From Pomphorhynchus laevis (lineage: Eukaryota > Acanthocephala > Palaeacanthocephala > Echinorhynchida > Pomphorhynchidae), in NCBI GenBank assembly GCA_012934845.2, contig WNNJ02002999.1, positions 124,001 through 188,000 of the forward strand: a stretch of DNA of 64,000 bases. Direction: 5' to 3'. This document shows, piece after piece, positions 32,710 to 44,554 of the stretch (positions are counted from its first letter, which is position 1; the number at the start of each line of letters is the position of its first letter). The notes under the pieces were generated by a model. The model worked only from the letters and a program-made list of their open reading frames with translations, ran no database searches and was not told where the DNA came from. A program made the position numbers and the translations under genes.

Positions 32710-33185
32710 TTTTTATCGCTTAATCGACGATATTACAATTGATAGTTAGGGCTAAATCACTAATACGAACATTTTACAAACAAAATTCTACGCAGCTAAA
32801 AATATTCCTATCAGTATTTGATTTCTATTTACTTTGAAACCTCCACGATAGTCGTTCAAAATAGCAGTAATATTATACAACTTGTATACTCCTTTTTCTT
32901 CAAACTTGCATATATGTAACCACTATTGCAACAAAACATGCATTTCAAATACTATTTTAAGCTTATTGCTGATGATGATTCGACAAGAATGTCTTAATTT
33001 TTTCTATTTTTGATATTATTTCTCTTGTAGATCAACTTTTTTTATCACACAGACGCTGTCTAACAACACATTGTAGCAGTTGAAAAAGCAAGCTGTCAAT
33101 CACTGATATATTTAAGTAGAGTGCTCGCACATCTCTCTTCCTCTGACGCAAATTAAATGCTATTTCCTTAGATACAGCTTTGAAA
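32710..33185. promoter_or_regulatory. Divergent IF/PRPF18 intergenic region
   Basis: The 476-bp spacer must hold both promoters. On the plus strand an AT box (gatatatttaag, about 33105-33116) lies 70-80 bp before the PRPF18 ATG. A pyrimidine-rich tract ending in AG (tatttccttag, 33161-33171) lies 14 bp before that ATG and looks like a 3' splice site, either of a 5' UTR intron or of trans-splicing. No clear TATA box is seen for the IF gene. Confidence 0.5.
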
Positions 33186-34280
33186 ATGGATGTTTTGCAA
33201 GCAGAAATTGCACGTAAAAGGAAATCTATAAATCAGATATGCGGTGATGGTAAACGATATTTTAAACGCTCAACACTTGAAGAGTTTGAACGAGAAAAAT
33301 ATCTAGAGCGGTGGAAAGATCAACTCGATGCTAAATCCATTCTTTCAAAGAATAAGCTTATAGGTCACAGTCAGCAAAAGCAATGTAATAATGAGGATGA
33401 TATCGATTATAAAAATGAAAGGAATGATCACTGCGTCACTTTCTCTGTTGAAGAGATAAAACGAATGTTACGACTAAGAAACCAACCCATTAAATTGTTT
33501 GGTGAAAGCGACATAGAAACATTTGAACGGTTACGCGAAATAGATCTATGTGAACCTCAATGGAAAGGACAACGTAATGATTTTAAAGCAGCAATGGATC
33601 AAGTCGATAAGAAATATCTAAATGAATTACTAAATGATGATCACGGAAGTAACGACAACTGCGGTGATTCGACAGATGTTGAATCTACTATCACTAATAA
33701 GATACACGTTTCATATCCGGAACCGTCGATGACGTATGAAGAGCTAGCAGTAATCATGGCAGGTAGAAAGCATCCAGGCATATTGGAATCGTCAACACTA
33801 ATATCAACATGTTTTAAGATTATTTTAAAGCGCTGGGCTGATTATTTGAACTCTAGACCAGATGACCAGTGTCGCATTGTATCCGGAAGAATTGAAACCG
33901 TACTGTTTCAACAAACTTTAAGCTACTTAAACCCTTTATTTAGGAAGCTGAAAAATAATACACTCGCAAGTGATATAATGGATTCATTATTAGACGTAGT
34001 TCAGAGTATGTTCCAGCGTAATTATCGTAGAGCGAATGAATATTTTCTTGAACTAGCTATTGGAAATGCTCCTTGGCCTATTGGTGCCACAAACGTCGGA
34101 ATTCATCCTCGACCAGGACGTGAAAAAATTGCATCAAAACATGTGGCTCATGTACTAAATGATGAAACTCAACGTAAATATCTACAGGCTGTTAAAAGAA
34201 TCATAACCAAAGCACAACTGTTCTATCCTGGAGAACCAGCCTTATCAGTCGAATATCAAACCGAAATTGATGATAGCTAA
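33186..34280 (+). CDS. PRPF18: Pre-mRNA splicing factor 18 (Prp18)
   Basis: A 364-residue single-exon protein. Prp18 acts with Slu7 in the second catalytic step of splicing, stabilising the 3' splice site in the spliceosome. MDVLQAEIARKRKS at the start matches MDILKSEILRKRQ of the human protein, which fixes the ATG at 33186. KRYFKRSTLEE follows. The SFM motif lies at 85-118 (FSVEEIKRMLRLRNQPIKLF, then GESDIETFERLREID). RNDFKAAMDQVDKKYLNELL is at 130-149. The helical Prp18 domain runs from about 195 to 345, with YLNPLFRKLKNNTLASDI, the conserved loop AIGNAPWPIGATNVGIHPRP (281-300), GREKI and KHVAHVLNDETQRKYLQ. All main motifs are intact. Slightly longer than human PRPF18 (342) because of an Asp/Asn-rich linker near 140-175. 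Upstream lies the divergent IF gene. Confidence 0.96.
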   Translation: MDVLQAEIARKRKSINQICGDGKRYFKRSTLEEFEREKYLERWKDQLDAKSILSKNKLIGHSQQKQCNNEDDIDYKNERNDHCVTFSVEEIKRMLRLRNQPIKLFGESDIETFERLREIDLCEPQWKGQRNDFKAAMDQVDKKYLNELLNDDHGSNDNCGDSTDVESTITNKIHVSYPEPSMTYEELAVIMAGRKHPGILESSTLISTCFKIILKRWADYLNSRPDDQCRIVSGRIETVLFQQTLSYLNPLFRKLKNNTLASDIMDSLLDVVQSMFQRNYRRANEYFLELAIGNAPWPIGATNVGIHPRPGREKIASKHVAHVLNDETQRKYLQAVKRIITKAQLFYPGEPALSVEYQTEIDDS

Positions 34281-34784
34281 TAGATAACTAAAGATTAATG
34301 ATAGCTAAAGGTTGTATAGTAGTTGAGCATTATACCGAATGTGTGATAGTTAAAACTGTTTGTTATACAAAAAAAATATTTGTGATTTTGCTATTCATAC
34401 TGTGAGATGTAAGGATGTTATACTGCTATGTGCTTCAATCCTAAACATTTGTCTGCAAACTAGTTTAAGAATAGTGCACGAATAATGATGCACGAACCAT
34501 TTACAACACGATCTAACCACCAACATCATCAAGCGACGACCTTAATACTCAGCGGATCTTCAGGGCGCAGACACTGAGCACTAACGTTTTAACATGATGC
34601 GATACTTTGATGATCTATATAGAATCTAGCTAATGGTTGAAAAATTTCACAAATCTCCTGCGAATTTGCAGAATCATTGCCAGTATGACACTTCTCGACA
34701 ATATTTTATGAGGAAATTTTTATGCTTTCGTTGCATTACGATCTCTCATTGAAGATAACGTTATGTTTTTTTTTTAATTTCAAA
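34281..34784. other. PRPF18 3' flank, no gene seen
   Basis: AT-rich, with short repeats of aatgatagctaa just after the stop. No AATAAA is obvious in the first 150 bp. No reading frame or RNA gene recognised. Confidence 0.45.
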
Positions 34785-34996
34785 ATGCAATAATAATACA
34801 AATTTATTTAAAGTAGCAAATGCGTGTCAGCTGCATGCTTACAAGTCCACTAACAAAAATAAAAAAGTCAAGCAGATAAATTGTTTAAATGGGATCGGAT
34901 TTGGCGTTTGAAGCACGGCAGGGAAGTTGATTGGCGTATATGAATAGGCAGATGATTCCACGAGGGAGGAGCAGCCACCAGGAAGGAGCGGAAGCC
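34785..34996 (-). mobile_element. Family B LINE 3'-end fragment
   Basis: The last about 200 bp of a family B copy in antisense (tagcaaatgcgtgtcagctg, then the C-terminal codons around gaagcacggcagggaagttg). It is 5'-truncated at about 34996, immediately before the hairpin at 35007-35059. Confidence 0.8.
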
Positions 34997-35006
34997 AAAA
35001 TCTAGC

Positions 35007-35110
35007 TTTAATTTGATCTAGCTATAATAAAGAATTATTAAAGCTAGATCAAATAAAGGAGGAAAATTTTATTTGATATTTCGATAACCTCTACTAGCAT
35101 CGTCAAAATA
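35007..35110. repeat. Hairpin plus a copy of the gatatttcg repeat
   Basis: 35007-35024 pairs with 35043-35059 (17 bp with one bulge). Beyond it, 35068-35108 carries gatatttcg, actagcatc and tcaaaat in the order found in the foldback repeats at 53.6 and 54.7 kb. It is probably another copy of the same Penelope-associated or MITE-like repeat. Confidence 0.6.
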
Positions 35111-35177
35111 TTGAAATTTTGTGAAGATAATTTTCTTCTGAATGACTATAATTTTCTAAATTATTAGAATGCAGAGT

Positions 35178-35420
35178 TTAACCCACTGGGTTATTAACTC
35201 GATCACAAATCATTGATAAAGTCAACAAAATAAAATTAAAAGGCGATACTCGATTACTCGGAATGCTATAATGATTAAGAACTACCCTTCGAAAACTAGC
35301 CACGGGCAGTGTAACCATATTGTAAGAAAGACCATTCCAAGCTCGTAATGCTCTGTGGGATAATTGAGAAGATGTGTTACTTGACTCATGTCCACAATTC
35401 ATCAGATGAAACAAGTGTCT
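35178..35420 (-). mobile_element. LINE C-terminal fragment
   Basis: The minus strand encodes HRRHLFHLMNCGHESSNTSS, QLSHRALRAWNGLSYNMVTL and SFRRVVLNHYSIP: the ALxAWNxLP...SFxxxL end of a CR1-group ORF2. Short, and recognised from motif order only. Confidence 0.5.
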
Positions 35421-35424
35421 CCTG

Positions 35425-37686
35425 TGACATTTTTTACCGACCTCGCAGACCTTCTGTCCCAATGTTCTTTGTCCTTAATCCATTCAATCGTTCTTGGCGA
35501 CATCAACATCCACGCGACCGCCCCTCTTCAACCAATACAATCCAGTTCATCAACATTCTATCCAACTATAACTACAAACCCATCTCCACTGCCCCCACAC
35601 ATATACTTGGTGGGGCACTCGACAACATCGCTGTCCCCAATCATTTTGCTGCCTACACCTCACTGTCCATTTTTGATCCTGGTCTATCCGATCACTTTCT
35701 CGTCACCCTTGATCTTACTCACAACCACACCCCTCCCTTCTCCACTCAGCCTTACTCAAATTGTCTCTATCCTATCCCACAATAGCATATTTCTCTCCAC
35801 ACGATCTCGCCTTCCTTTCGACTCTGAACTCACATCCACTCTCGATATTCTCTTGCCCTTCAAGTCTCACCCACACCGTGCCTTGCACCGTGCCCCATGG
35901 TATGACATCCAATGCCTACTATCAAAGCGTCGACTCCGCCATGCTTTTCGAGTCTATCACCGCTCTCTCAGACGTGATTTCCGCTCGATCACTCCGTCTT
36001 TCCGTGATTCCTATCTTGCTCTTCGCCGGTCTCATCTCAACCTACTACGTACCAAATGCAACTCCTTCTGGCAGCATAAAATCATCACTTCATTCAACTC
36101 TAAGACTCTCTGGCATACTTTTAACTCAATCCTTGCTCACTCCTCTTAGCCGTGCAACATCAATGTCAATGATTATTCGTCATTTCTCCAGAGTAAAGTA
36201 TACACGTTGCTCTCTCACATCCCGGTCTCCATCCTATCCCACTCTGCCCAGTCTAATCTCATCCTCCCAGAACTCTTTCATCTTCTCCCAGTCTCACCTA
36301 CAGAAGTATCATCTGTCCTCATGTCCTTGCCCAACAAAACCTTACCTGCCGATCCCCTTCCTACTCACATATTAAAATCTATATGCTCATCGATGTCCCC
36401 ATTTCTCAAAAACATGTATAACTCGTCCATCCGCAGTCGTATCTTCTCTTCACACTGGAAATACTCAATCCTTCGTCCCCTCCTTAAGAAACAATTGCTC
36501 AACCCCTTCTTCCCTTCTAGCTATCGCCCCATTTCACTACTCTCTACTCTTTCTAAGATCTTAGAACGCCTTATCTTAATACAGATCAACGCTCATCTAT
36601 CATCATCCAATCTGTACCCTCCATTCCAATCCGCTTTCCGCTTTAATCACTCCACAGAAATCGCATTCATAAAAGTGTACCAGGACTTACTCATTTCTCG
36701 AGACAAGGCTCTATATAGTGTTTTCATCTCCCTCGACATCTCCTCAGCATTCGACATTGTCGACTACTCCGTCCTCCTTTCTCGCCTTTGTTATGTTTAC
36801 GGCTTTTCTTCCTCCTCCGTAGCATGGTTTGCCTCATAACTATCCGACCGTTATTTTCGCGTCTGTTCTAATTCATCATCCTCCCCTCCCATCCCTATTT
36901 TTTGCGGGGTCCCACAAGGTTCAGTCCTAGGTCCCCTGCTTTTCTCTCTTCTGCTTGGCGATCTCTCTCCGTTTATCAAATCTTTCTCCTTTTACGTCAT
37001 GCAATACGCCGATGACATCCTAATCTATGCTCATGCACCCGCACATCGCATACACGATATCGGCATTTCTGCCTCCAACTGTCTTTCTTCTATCTACAAA
37101 CGTCTCTCCAATCTCCATCTCGTTCTAAACCCCGAAAAGTCCAAAATAATGTGGATCTCTCCCGTAAACCAAACATATCTCCTCCAACTGTATATTTTGC
37201 CTCGTCGATCATCCCCATAGTCCACAATCTCACTTTCTTAGGCTTCCATTTCGATGATCACCTTTCCCTTAAACCCTTCGTCCGTGACAAGGTCCGCTCG
37301 TCTTACTTAATTCTCCGTGACATTCACCGCATCCGCCCCCTATCGACTTCCGTTCTTGTATGTATCTTCTTTCATCGCTTCTCTTCCCTAAAATCGATTA
37401 CTCTCTAAGCCTTTTCGCAAATTCTCAAAAATCCATCATTCTTCTCCTACAACGAATAATCAACTCCGCCGTTCGAATGCTCTTTCGTCTTAGTCGCTTC
37501 GACCACACATCCACATATCTTGCTCAACTCTCCTGACCCACCATCCATATCCGCATCAAACTCCGCCTTCTCGTTACTTTTCGTCTCATCGCTGTTGGCT
37601 CTCCATTGTTCATCAAACTTCCTTTCTTAGACAACACTCGCCCCACATCGCTATCGCTGCGTTCCCGTCATACCCTGTTGTTGTGG
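35425..37686 (+). mobile_element. B' LINE copy 3, 5'- and 3'-truncated
   Basis: Starts within the endonuclease (FFTDLADLLSQCSLS) and runs through the RT (SLDISSAFDIVDYSV near 36730; QYADDILIYAHAPAHRIHDI near 37000) to the C-terminal region. From about 36999 to 37570 it is nearly base-identical to copy 2 (23930-24505), including the same frame changes. The 3' end is replaced at 37686 by an inverted B' copy. Confidence 0.85.
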
Positions 37687-37704
37687 ACTTACATGACCAC
37701 AACA
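37679..37704. repeat. Hairpin at the tail-to-tail B' junction
   Basis: tgttgtgg (37679-37686) pairs with ccacaaca (37697-37704) over a 10-nt loop, exactly where the plus-strand B' copy turns into the minus-strand one. Confidence 0.75.
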
Positions 37705-40605
37705 AAACAAAACTGTGAATCAGGTGTCGAGAAGGTGTGAACGGAGGAGGTGTTTGAATGTGATAAAGGAGGGAGCGCGGCGGACGTCGAGAGGGAGTTG
37801 ATTCCAGGCGAGTGAGGCGGCGACGAGGAAGGATCGGAGACCGTAGTTGTTGGAGTAATTATAAACGTGGAGTAAGAGGGTATGACAGGAACGCAGTGAT
37901 AGCGATGTGGGGCGAGTGTCGTCTAAAAAAGAAAGGTTGATAAACGATGGGAAGCCGACAGCGATGAAACGAAAAGTAACGAGAAAAAGGCGGAGTTTGA
38001 TGCGAATGTAGATTTGGGCCAGGAGAGTTGGGCAAAATATCAAGGATGTGTGGTCGAAGCGACGGAGACGAAAGAGCACTCGAACGGCGGTGTTGATTAT
38101 TCGTTGTAGGGGTAGGATGATGGATTTTGGAGAATTAGCGAAAAGGCTAAGGCAGTAATCGATTTTAGGGAGAAAAAGCGATGAAAGAAGAGACATACAA
38201 GAACGGAAGTCGATAAGGGGGCAAATACGGCGGATGTCACGGAGAATTAAGTTAGATGAGCGGACTTTGTCACGGACGAAGGGATTAAGTGAAAGGTGAT
38301 CATCGAAATGGAAGCCTAAGAAATTGAGATTGTGGACTATAGGGATGATCGATGAGGCAAAAGATACAATGGGAGGAGATATGCTTGGTTTACGGGGAAG
38401 GATCCACATTATTTTGGACTTTTCGGCGTTTAGAACGAGATGGAGATTGGAGAGACGTTTGTAGATAGAAGAAAGACAGTTGGAGGCAGAAATGCCGATA
38501 TCGTGTATGCGATGTGCGGGTGCATGAGCATATATGAGGATGTCATCGGCATATTGCATGACGTTAAAGGAGTAAGGTTTGATAAACGGAGATAGATCGC
38601 CAAGCAGAAGAGAGAAAAGCAGGGGACCTAGGACTGAACCTTGTGGGACCCCGCAAAAAATAGGGATGGGAGGGGAGGATGATGAATTAGAACAGACGCG
38701 AAAATAACGGTCGGATAGTTATGAGGCAAACCATGCTACGGAGGAGGAAGAAAAGCCGTAAACATAACAAAGGCGAGAAAGGAGGACGGAGTAGTCGACA
38801 ATGTCGAATGCTGAGGAGATGTCGAGGGAGATGAAAACACTATATAGAGCCTTGTCTCGAGAAATGAGTAAGTCGTGGTACACTTTTATGAATGCGATTT
38901 CTGTGAAGTGATTAAAGCGGAAAGCGGATTGGAATGGAGGGTACAGATTGGATGATGATAGATGAGCGTTGATCTGTATTAAGATGAGGCGTTCTGAGAT
39001 CTTAGAAAGAGTAGAGAGTAGTGAAATGGGGCGATAGCTAGAAGGGAAGGAGGGGTTGAGCAATTGTTTCTTAAGGAGGGGACGAAGGATTGAGTATTTC
39101 CAGTGTGAAGAGAAGATACGACTGCGGATGGACGAGTTAAACAAGGTTGTGAGAAATGGGGATATCGATGAGCATATAGATTTTAATATGCGAGTAGGCA
39201 GGGGATCGGCATGGTGAAGTTTTGTTGGGCAAGGACATGAGGACAGATGATACTTTTGTAGGTAAGACAGGGAGAAGATGAAAGAGTTCTGGGAGGATGA
39301 GATTAGACTGGGCTGAGTGGGATAGAGTGGAGACCGGGGTGTGAGAGAGCAACGTGAATACTTTAGTCTGGAGACATGACGAATAATCATTGGCATTGAT
39401 GCTGCCCGTCAAAGAGGAGCGAGCAAGGATTGAGTTAAAAGTATTGCAGAGAGTCTTAGAGTTGAATGAAGTGATGATTTTATGCTGCCAGAAAGAGTTG
39501 CATTTGGTACGTAGTAGGTTGAGATAAGGCCGGCGAAGAGCAAGATAGGAATCACGGAAAGACGGAGTGATCGAGCGGAAATCACGTCTGAGAGAGCGGT
39601 GATAGACTCGAAAAGCATGGCGGAGTCGACGCTTCGAGAGTAGGCATTGGATGTCAGCCATGGCCACGGTGCAAGCGACGGCGTGGGTGAGACTTGAAGG
39701 GCAAGAGCATTTCGAGAGAGGATGTGAGTTCAGAGTCGAAAAGAAAGGCGTGATCGTGAGGAAATGAATATGTTATTGTGGGTAATGATAGGGACGATTT
39801 GAGTAAGGCAGAGCGGAGAAGGGAGAGGTTAAGATTTCTCTAAGTGCGAGGTAGGATTGTAGGTGTGTGAGGAGGGGTGTGGTTGTGAGTGATATTAAGG
39901 GTGATAAGAAATTGATCGGATAGACCAGGATCAGAGATGGACAGTGAGGTGTAGGCAGCAAAATGATTGGGGACAGCGATGATGTCGAGTGCCCCACCAA
40001 GTATATGTGTGGGGGCAGTGGAGATTAGTTTGTTATTGTAGTTGGATAGAATGTTATTGAACCGGATGGAATTCTTGGAAGAGGGACGGTCTGTGCGGAT
40101 ATTGAAGTCGCCTAGAACGAGTGAAGGGATTTAGGACAATGAACAATGAGAAAGGAGGTTAGCTTGTTCGGTAAAAAATAAGGCTGTATGAGCTGATGAA
40201 CCAGGACGGTATACAATGGCGAGATCTAGAGTGATCCGGTTAGAATAACGACAAGTGAGCAATCCAAAAGAGCAAAGACTGAAAGGGGGATTGATTTTGC
40301 GAAGATACGCAAGGTGACGCGCGAAGGCGACGACGATGCCGCCATGATTAGAAAATTTAGAAGGGCATGAGCTGAGAAGGCGGGCGGATTCGACTAGGGA
40401 GCAACCGCCAGAGAGCAGACGGCTAATGTAAAGGTCGTCGAACTCTGAGTGCCAGGATTCGGGGAGACAGAAGAGATCGATGGATTGCTTGGTGAATAGG
40501 TTGAGGACAAGATTAGATTTATTGAGAATAGATCTAGTGTTGAGGAGACCGAGGCGGAAACCGTGTGTTGTGGCGAAAGAGTCTAGTGGAGAAGACACAT
40601 AGGAG
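37697..40605 (-). mobile_element. B' LINE copy 4, 5'-truncated at the ORF2 start
   Basis: Reads from the 3' UTR (ccacaacaaaacaaaactgt) back to the first ORF2 codons (SSPLDSFATTHGFRLGLLNT). Within it, 38559-37720 is an open 279-codon frame from QYADDILIYAHAPAHRIHDI to the C-terminus. The RT motif A region is open at about 38830 (SLDISSAFDIVDYSV). Endonuclease pieces lie at 40131-40598 (LPESWHSEFDD, VYRPGSSAHT). A few frame changes. It forms a large inverted pair with copy 3. Confidence 0.85.
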
Positions 40606-40651
40606 AATTTTATTAATTAATTAATTAAATTTTAATTAATTTTCTGCTATT

Positions 40652-40735
40652 GTGAGATAAAGAAGTGTGAAATTGATTTTTGTTAATGCATTTCATGTTG
40701 CGCTAGATTAATTTTACCAATTAATAATTTAATTA
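40652..40735 (+). repeat. About 85-bp direct repeat, left copy
   Basis: Shares gtgagataaagaagtgtgaa, then tgcgctagattaattttacc and aattaataattta with 41158-41240, at roughly 90% identity by eye. The two copies flank the family D fragment. Confidence 0.75.
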
Positions 40736-40789
40736 ATTATTTTATTATATAATTATTATATTAATATTTTTCCTGTCAACCACTGGTCC

Positions 40790-41105
40790 GGGTGTCGGGT
40801 TGTGGAGGCACTGCACGGATCAAACTACTCCAGACATCGCAATCCTAGGCGATAAATCAGAGTTCTCTTTCAGATATCTCAAGGCGATCTTCGGTCAGTT
40901 TCGAGATTTGATCTCTCCACCGGTATCGAGGTCTACATCGAGGTTTCTTTCCAGAGAGTCCGGTCTGGAATATCCTCTGAGGATGACGATCCCTAGACAT
41001 CCTTAGAATGTGTAGTAGCCACCTCCATGATTTTCTTTGATGTAGAGAAGCGGCGACTTTATTCCGAGTCCATCCCTGATGATCGAATTCTTTATTACCG
41101 TTTTG
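40790..41105 (-). mobile_element. Family D LINE 3'-end fragment
   Basis: Antisense to the 3' end of family D at 15.9-16.24 kb: gactccagacatcgc-type sequence (ctactccagacatcgcaatc) and the C-terminal codons for WLGHVLRM-like residues. Truncated upstream at about 41105. Confidence 0.75.
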
Positions 41106-41157
41106 TAATAAGGAAGTAATTCGAATTAATTATTACCGTTTTGTCATAACTGTGGTG

Positions 41158-41240
41158 TTGTGAGATAAAGAAGTGTGAAAATGATTTTCGTCAATGCCTT
41201 TGCTGATGCGCTAGATTAATTTTACCAATTAATAATTTAT
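41158..41240 (+). repeat. About 85-bp direct repeat, right copy
   Basis: Second copy of 40652-40735. Just before it, ttattaccgttttgt occurs twice (about 41091 and 41142), a further small direct repeat. Confidence 0.75.
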
Positions 41241-41954
41241 ATAATTTATTATAATTTATATAATATTACATATTACTTTATGTTAATAATAAATAATATC
41301 ATAGTATTACTTTTTCTTTTCAAGTGACTTGGAAAAACACATAAGATTTGATCCATTAAATAGTCGCTAAAATATGAAGTGAATTTTTATTATTTGTGCT
41401 GGTCGTTGCTGCTAATTATCCGATTGACTCTTACTAGTCAGCCGGCTAACTATTCTGGCTGACTTTTAATAGTCATCATTTTTATTATCCGGCTGACTCG
41501 TTTTGTTTTGTGGCATTATATTATAATATAAAAATAATCCTGGAATATAATATAATATTATAGGATCATCATTTGTGCACTAATTTAGTTCAAACGTCAA
41601 CAAAACTGTCACCAGATGACACTTTTTATTCATGCATGCTCATGAATTTTATGTTACTTTGAGAAAAATTTCTCTTTATATAGAGAAATCAAGATTTTAT
41701 ATTCTTTCAATATTTTGATGAAACAACTGATGATAGCATCAGTTTGTTGCAATTTTAAATTAATTTAAAGTTTTTTAGTGTACTTGAAATTTGCTTAAAA
41801 CCGGGCCGACAAAACAGACTTGAAATCTTGTGAGAAAATTGTGATGGTGCGAATGAACATTTTTTGACGGCCAATAAATGAACACATTCTTTTTATCAAT
41901 AAGTTTATACAAATTATTTAATCGAATTTATAATATTTTTGTGAATTTTATATA
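41241..41954. other. AT-rich stretch without a recognised gene
   Basis: Contains three spaced copies of a ccggctgact/ctggctgact motif between about 41440 and 41500 and several small AT palindromes. No coding frame is convincing. Confidence 0.45.
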
Positions 41955-44554
41955 ATGAAATATAAATATTATTATGATATATGCTCTCCTTATGATATTG
42001 CCCATCTCAATTCAGCCCGCATTACGAAACATCGACGTGAAACAAACGGTGAGTCATCTCTATCAATCCGTAAAATCAACGATAATTTTCACGTCGTACG
42101 CACGAGGCCGAAAATTCGATGGCGTCCCGTCTCTCCCCGTCTTCTTTGCTATTCGATCTCGCTCCTGAACATACTTTTCGTCTTAGTCCTTTTAACACTA
42201 ACTCCATTCTTCATAAAGCTGATATGCTCCTTGATATCTTCGATCAATTATCTATCGAAATTTTCTGCATTACCGAATCCTGGCACTATGACTCTGACGA
42301 TCTTGCTTCTATGTCGCTCTGGTTGTTCTCTAGTTGAATCAGATCGTCCAATTGTATCTTCCACACTACTGCTTTAAACCATGGCGGTATCGTTGCAATT
42401 GCTCGTCACCCAACGTCTCTACGTAAAATTAATGCTAAGATCCGTTGCACTTCTTTCGAATTGTTAATATGCAGATCATCAACTCCTTTTCCTCTGGAAC
42501 ATGTGATTGTATACCGCCCAGGCTCAGCTGCCCCCTCACGTATGTTCTTTAGCGAGCTTGCAGATCTTCTTTCTCACTGTTCATTGTATTGTACTCCTTC
42601 ATTTGTTCTCGGTGACTTTAACATTCGTCTTGATCGGCCGGCTGTCTCTGACTCTATCACTTTAACTAATCTTTTTTCTGATTTTAACTTTAAATTACTA
42701 TCAACAAGCCCAACTCATATTCTCGGCGGTGCTCTCGACATCATTGCTGTTCCTAACTGCTTCAATGACTATACCTCCTTGTCAATTACTGATCCTGGTT
42801 TGTCCGATCATTTCCTTGTCACTCTTACTCTTACTCGTCCCCATCCTCCTTCTTCTCCTTCACCATTATCCACACCAAGTCGATCCTGGGAACTTCTCGA
42901 TATCCCCATTCTCTGCACAGCCTTACTCAATTCTTCACTCTTTACACTTCCTCTTAACTATCTCTCCCGATGATCTCTGCATTCTGTTTGATTATGAAAT
43001 TACATCGATCCTCAATAACCTTCTGCCTAGTCGACTCGGATGTCTTCAGCGCTTGCGCAATGCTCCCTGGTTCGATTCTGACTGTAGTCTTTCTAAGCGT
43101 CGACTCCGTCACTCTTTTCGTATGTATAAACGCTTTCTTAAACGTTCTCCCAACTCACTCACTCCAAATCTCCGTGATTCCTACTTTTCTCAACGCCGTT
43201 CATATCTCATTCTTATACGTACTAAACGTACTCTCTTTCGGCGAAATCAGCTCGAGTCATCTTCCAACTCTAAATCTCATTGGAAAATCTTAAACTCAAT
43301 TCTTTCACGATCATATACCCATTGTAATATAAATCCTGATGAATTTTCTTCTTATCTACAAACTAAGCTATCTAATTTACTTTACATATGTACCGTCCAA
43401 TCTCACGATACCGTACTATCTCACTTCTCCTAACCCTCTCTAAACTCCTTGAACGTCTCGTTCTCAAGCAAGTCAATACATATAATTCAAATAAGGAACC
43501 AGACGTAATAGATGCTTCAAGTTCGACTCGCATTTGGACACGAGGACATAAACATTCACGGACGGTGTATAAACAAAGAAGAAATATCAATGACAGCACT
43601 GTGATGACAAACGACAAGGATAAAGTTACACCTGAGAATATTCATAAATGGCCTTCACCTTTATCTGACTTATTCGCGGAACACAGTCCTAAGAACCACA
43701 ATATATTGATTTCTACTCCTGTTCGACCAAAGAATTATTGAAGCAGCCTTTAAGTAGAATGCAGACAAGAGACGATGATAGAGTGTGCGATGATGTGGTA
43801 GTCGGAAATGAAAATGAACTGAAATCCAAGGATTTGACAGATAAGACATTTGTTGAAATTATCAATATTAGGAATCGTGCTAGAAACAGAAATAATTGCG
43901 TAATTTTGCTAACATCACTGAATCTTCTGCAGACAACGTTCAGACTCGTGTGGATGATGACGTAGTTTCTATTCGTAAGGTCTTTTCGGATATATTCATT
44001 CAGGGTGAAGAGGATATTGCGCGTAGTCTCAATGTCAAAAGCTTATTTTGTCTTGGTAAAAAAGCACAACATAAACCACGATTACTTAAAGTAGTATTTG
44101 ATTCTGCAGATAATACAAGAGCAGTTTTAGCTAGAGGTTATCGCTTGAAAGGTAAGACGACAAAAATTTTTAAAGATCTCTCGGTTGAGGAAAAATTGTT
44201 GCTTAATAATGCTCGTGCTAATCTAGCATTTTGAAGATCGAATGGAGAAACTGATCTAATGATAAGAAATTTTCGAGTAATTCGTCGCCGACCATTCGTG
44301 CGTTGGTGAGTTTGGAGAGTTATTCGTGGGATTCCATTTTACAATTAGGAAATCTAGCGCGCATTGATATCACATCCAACATTACTACTCAATTACCCTC
44401 TGCTTCTGGTATTAGTGTCGCCTATAATAATTTAAGGAGTATTTTACCAAAATTTGATGAACTTAAGGCATGGGTCATCTTAAATAAACCAGCGATCCTG
44501 GCTCTCACTGAAACATGACTGCATCGTGATATCCCCGATGGTTTAATTGCTATT

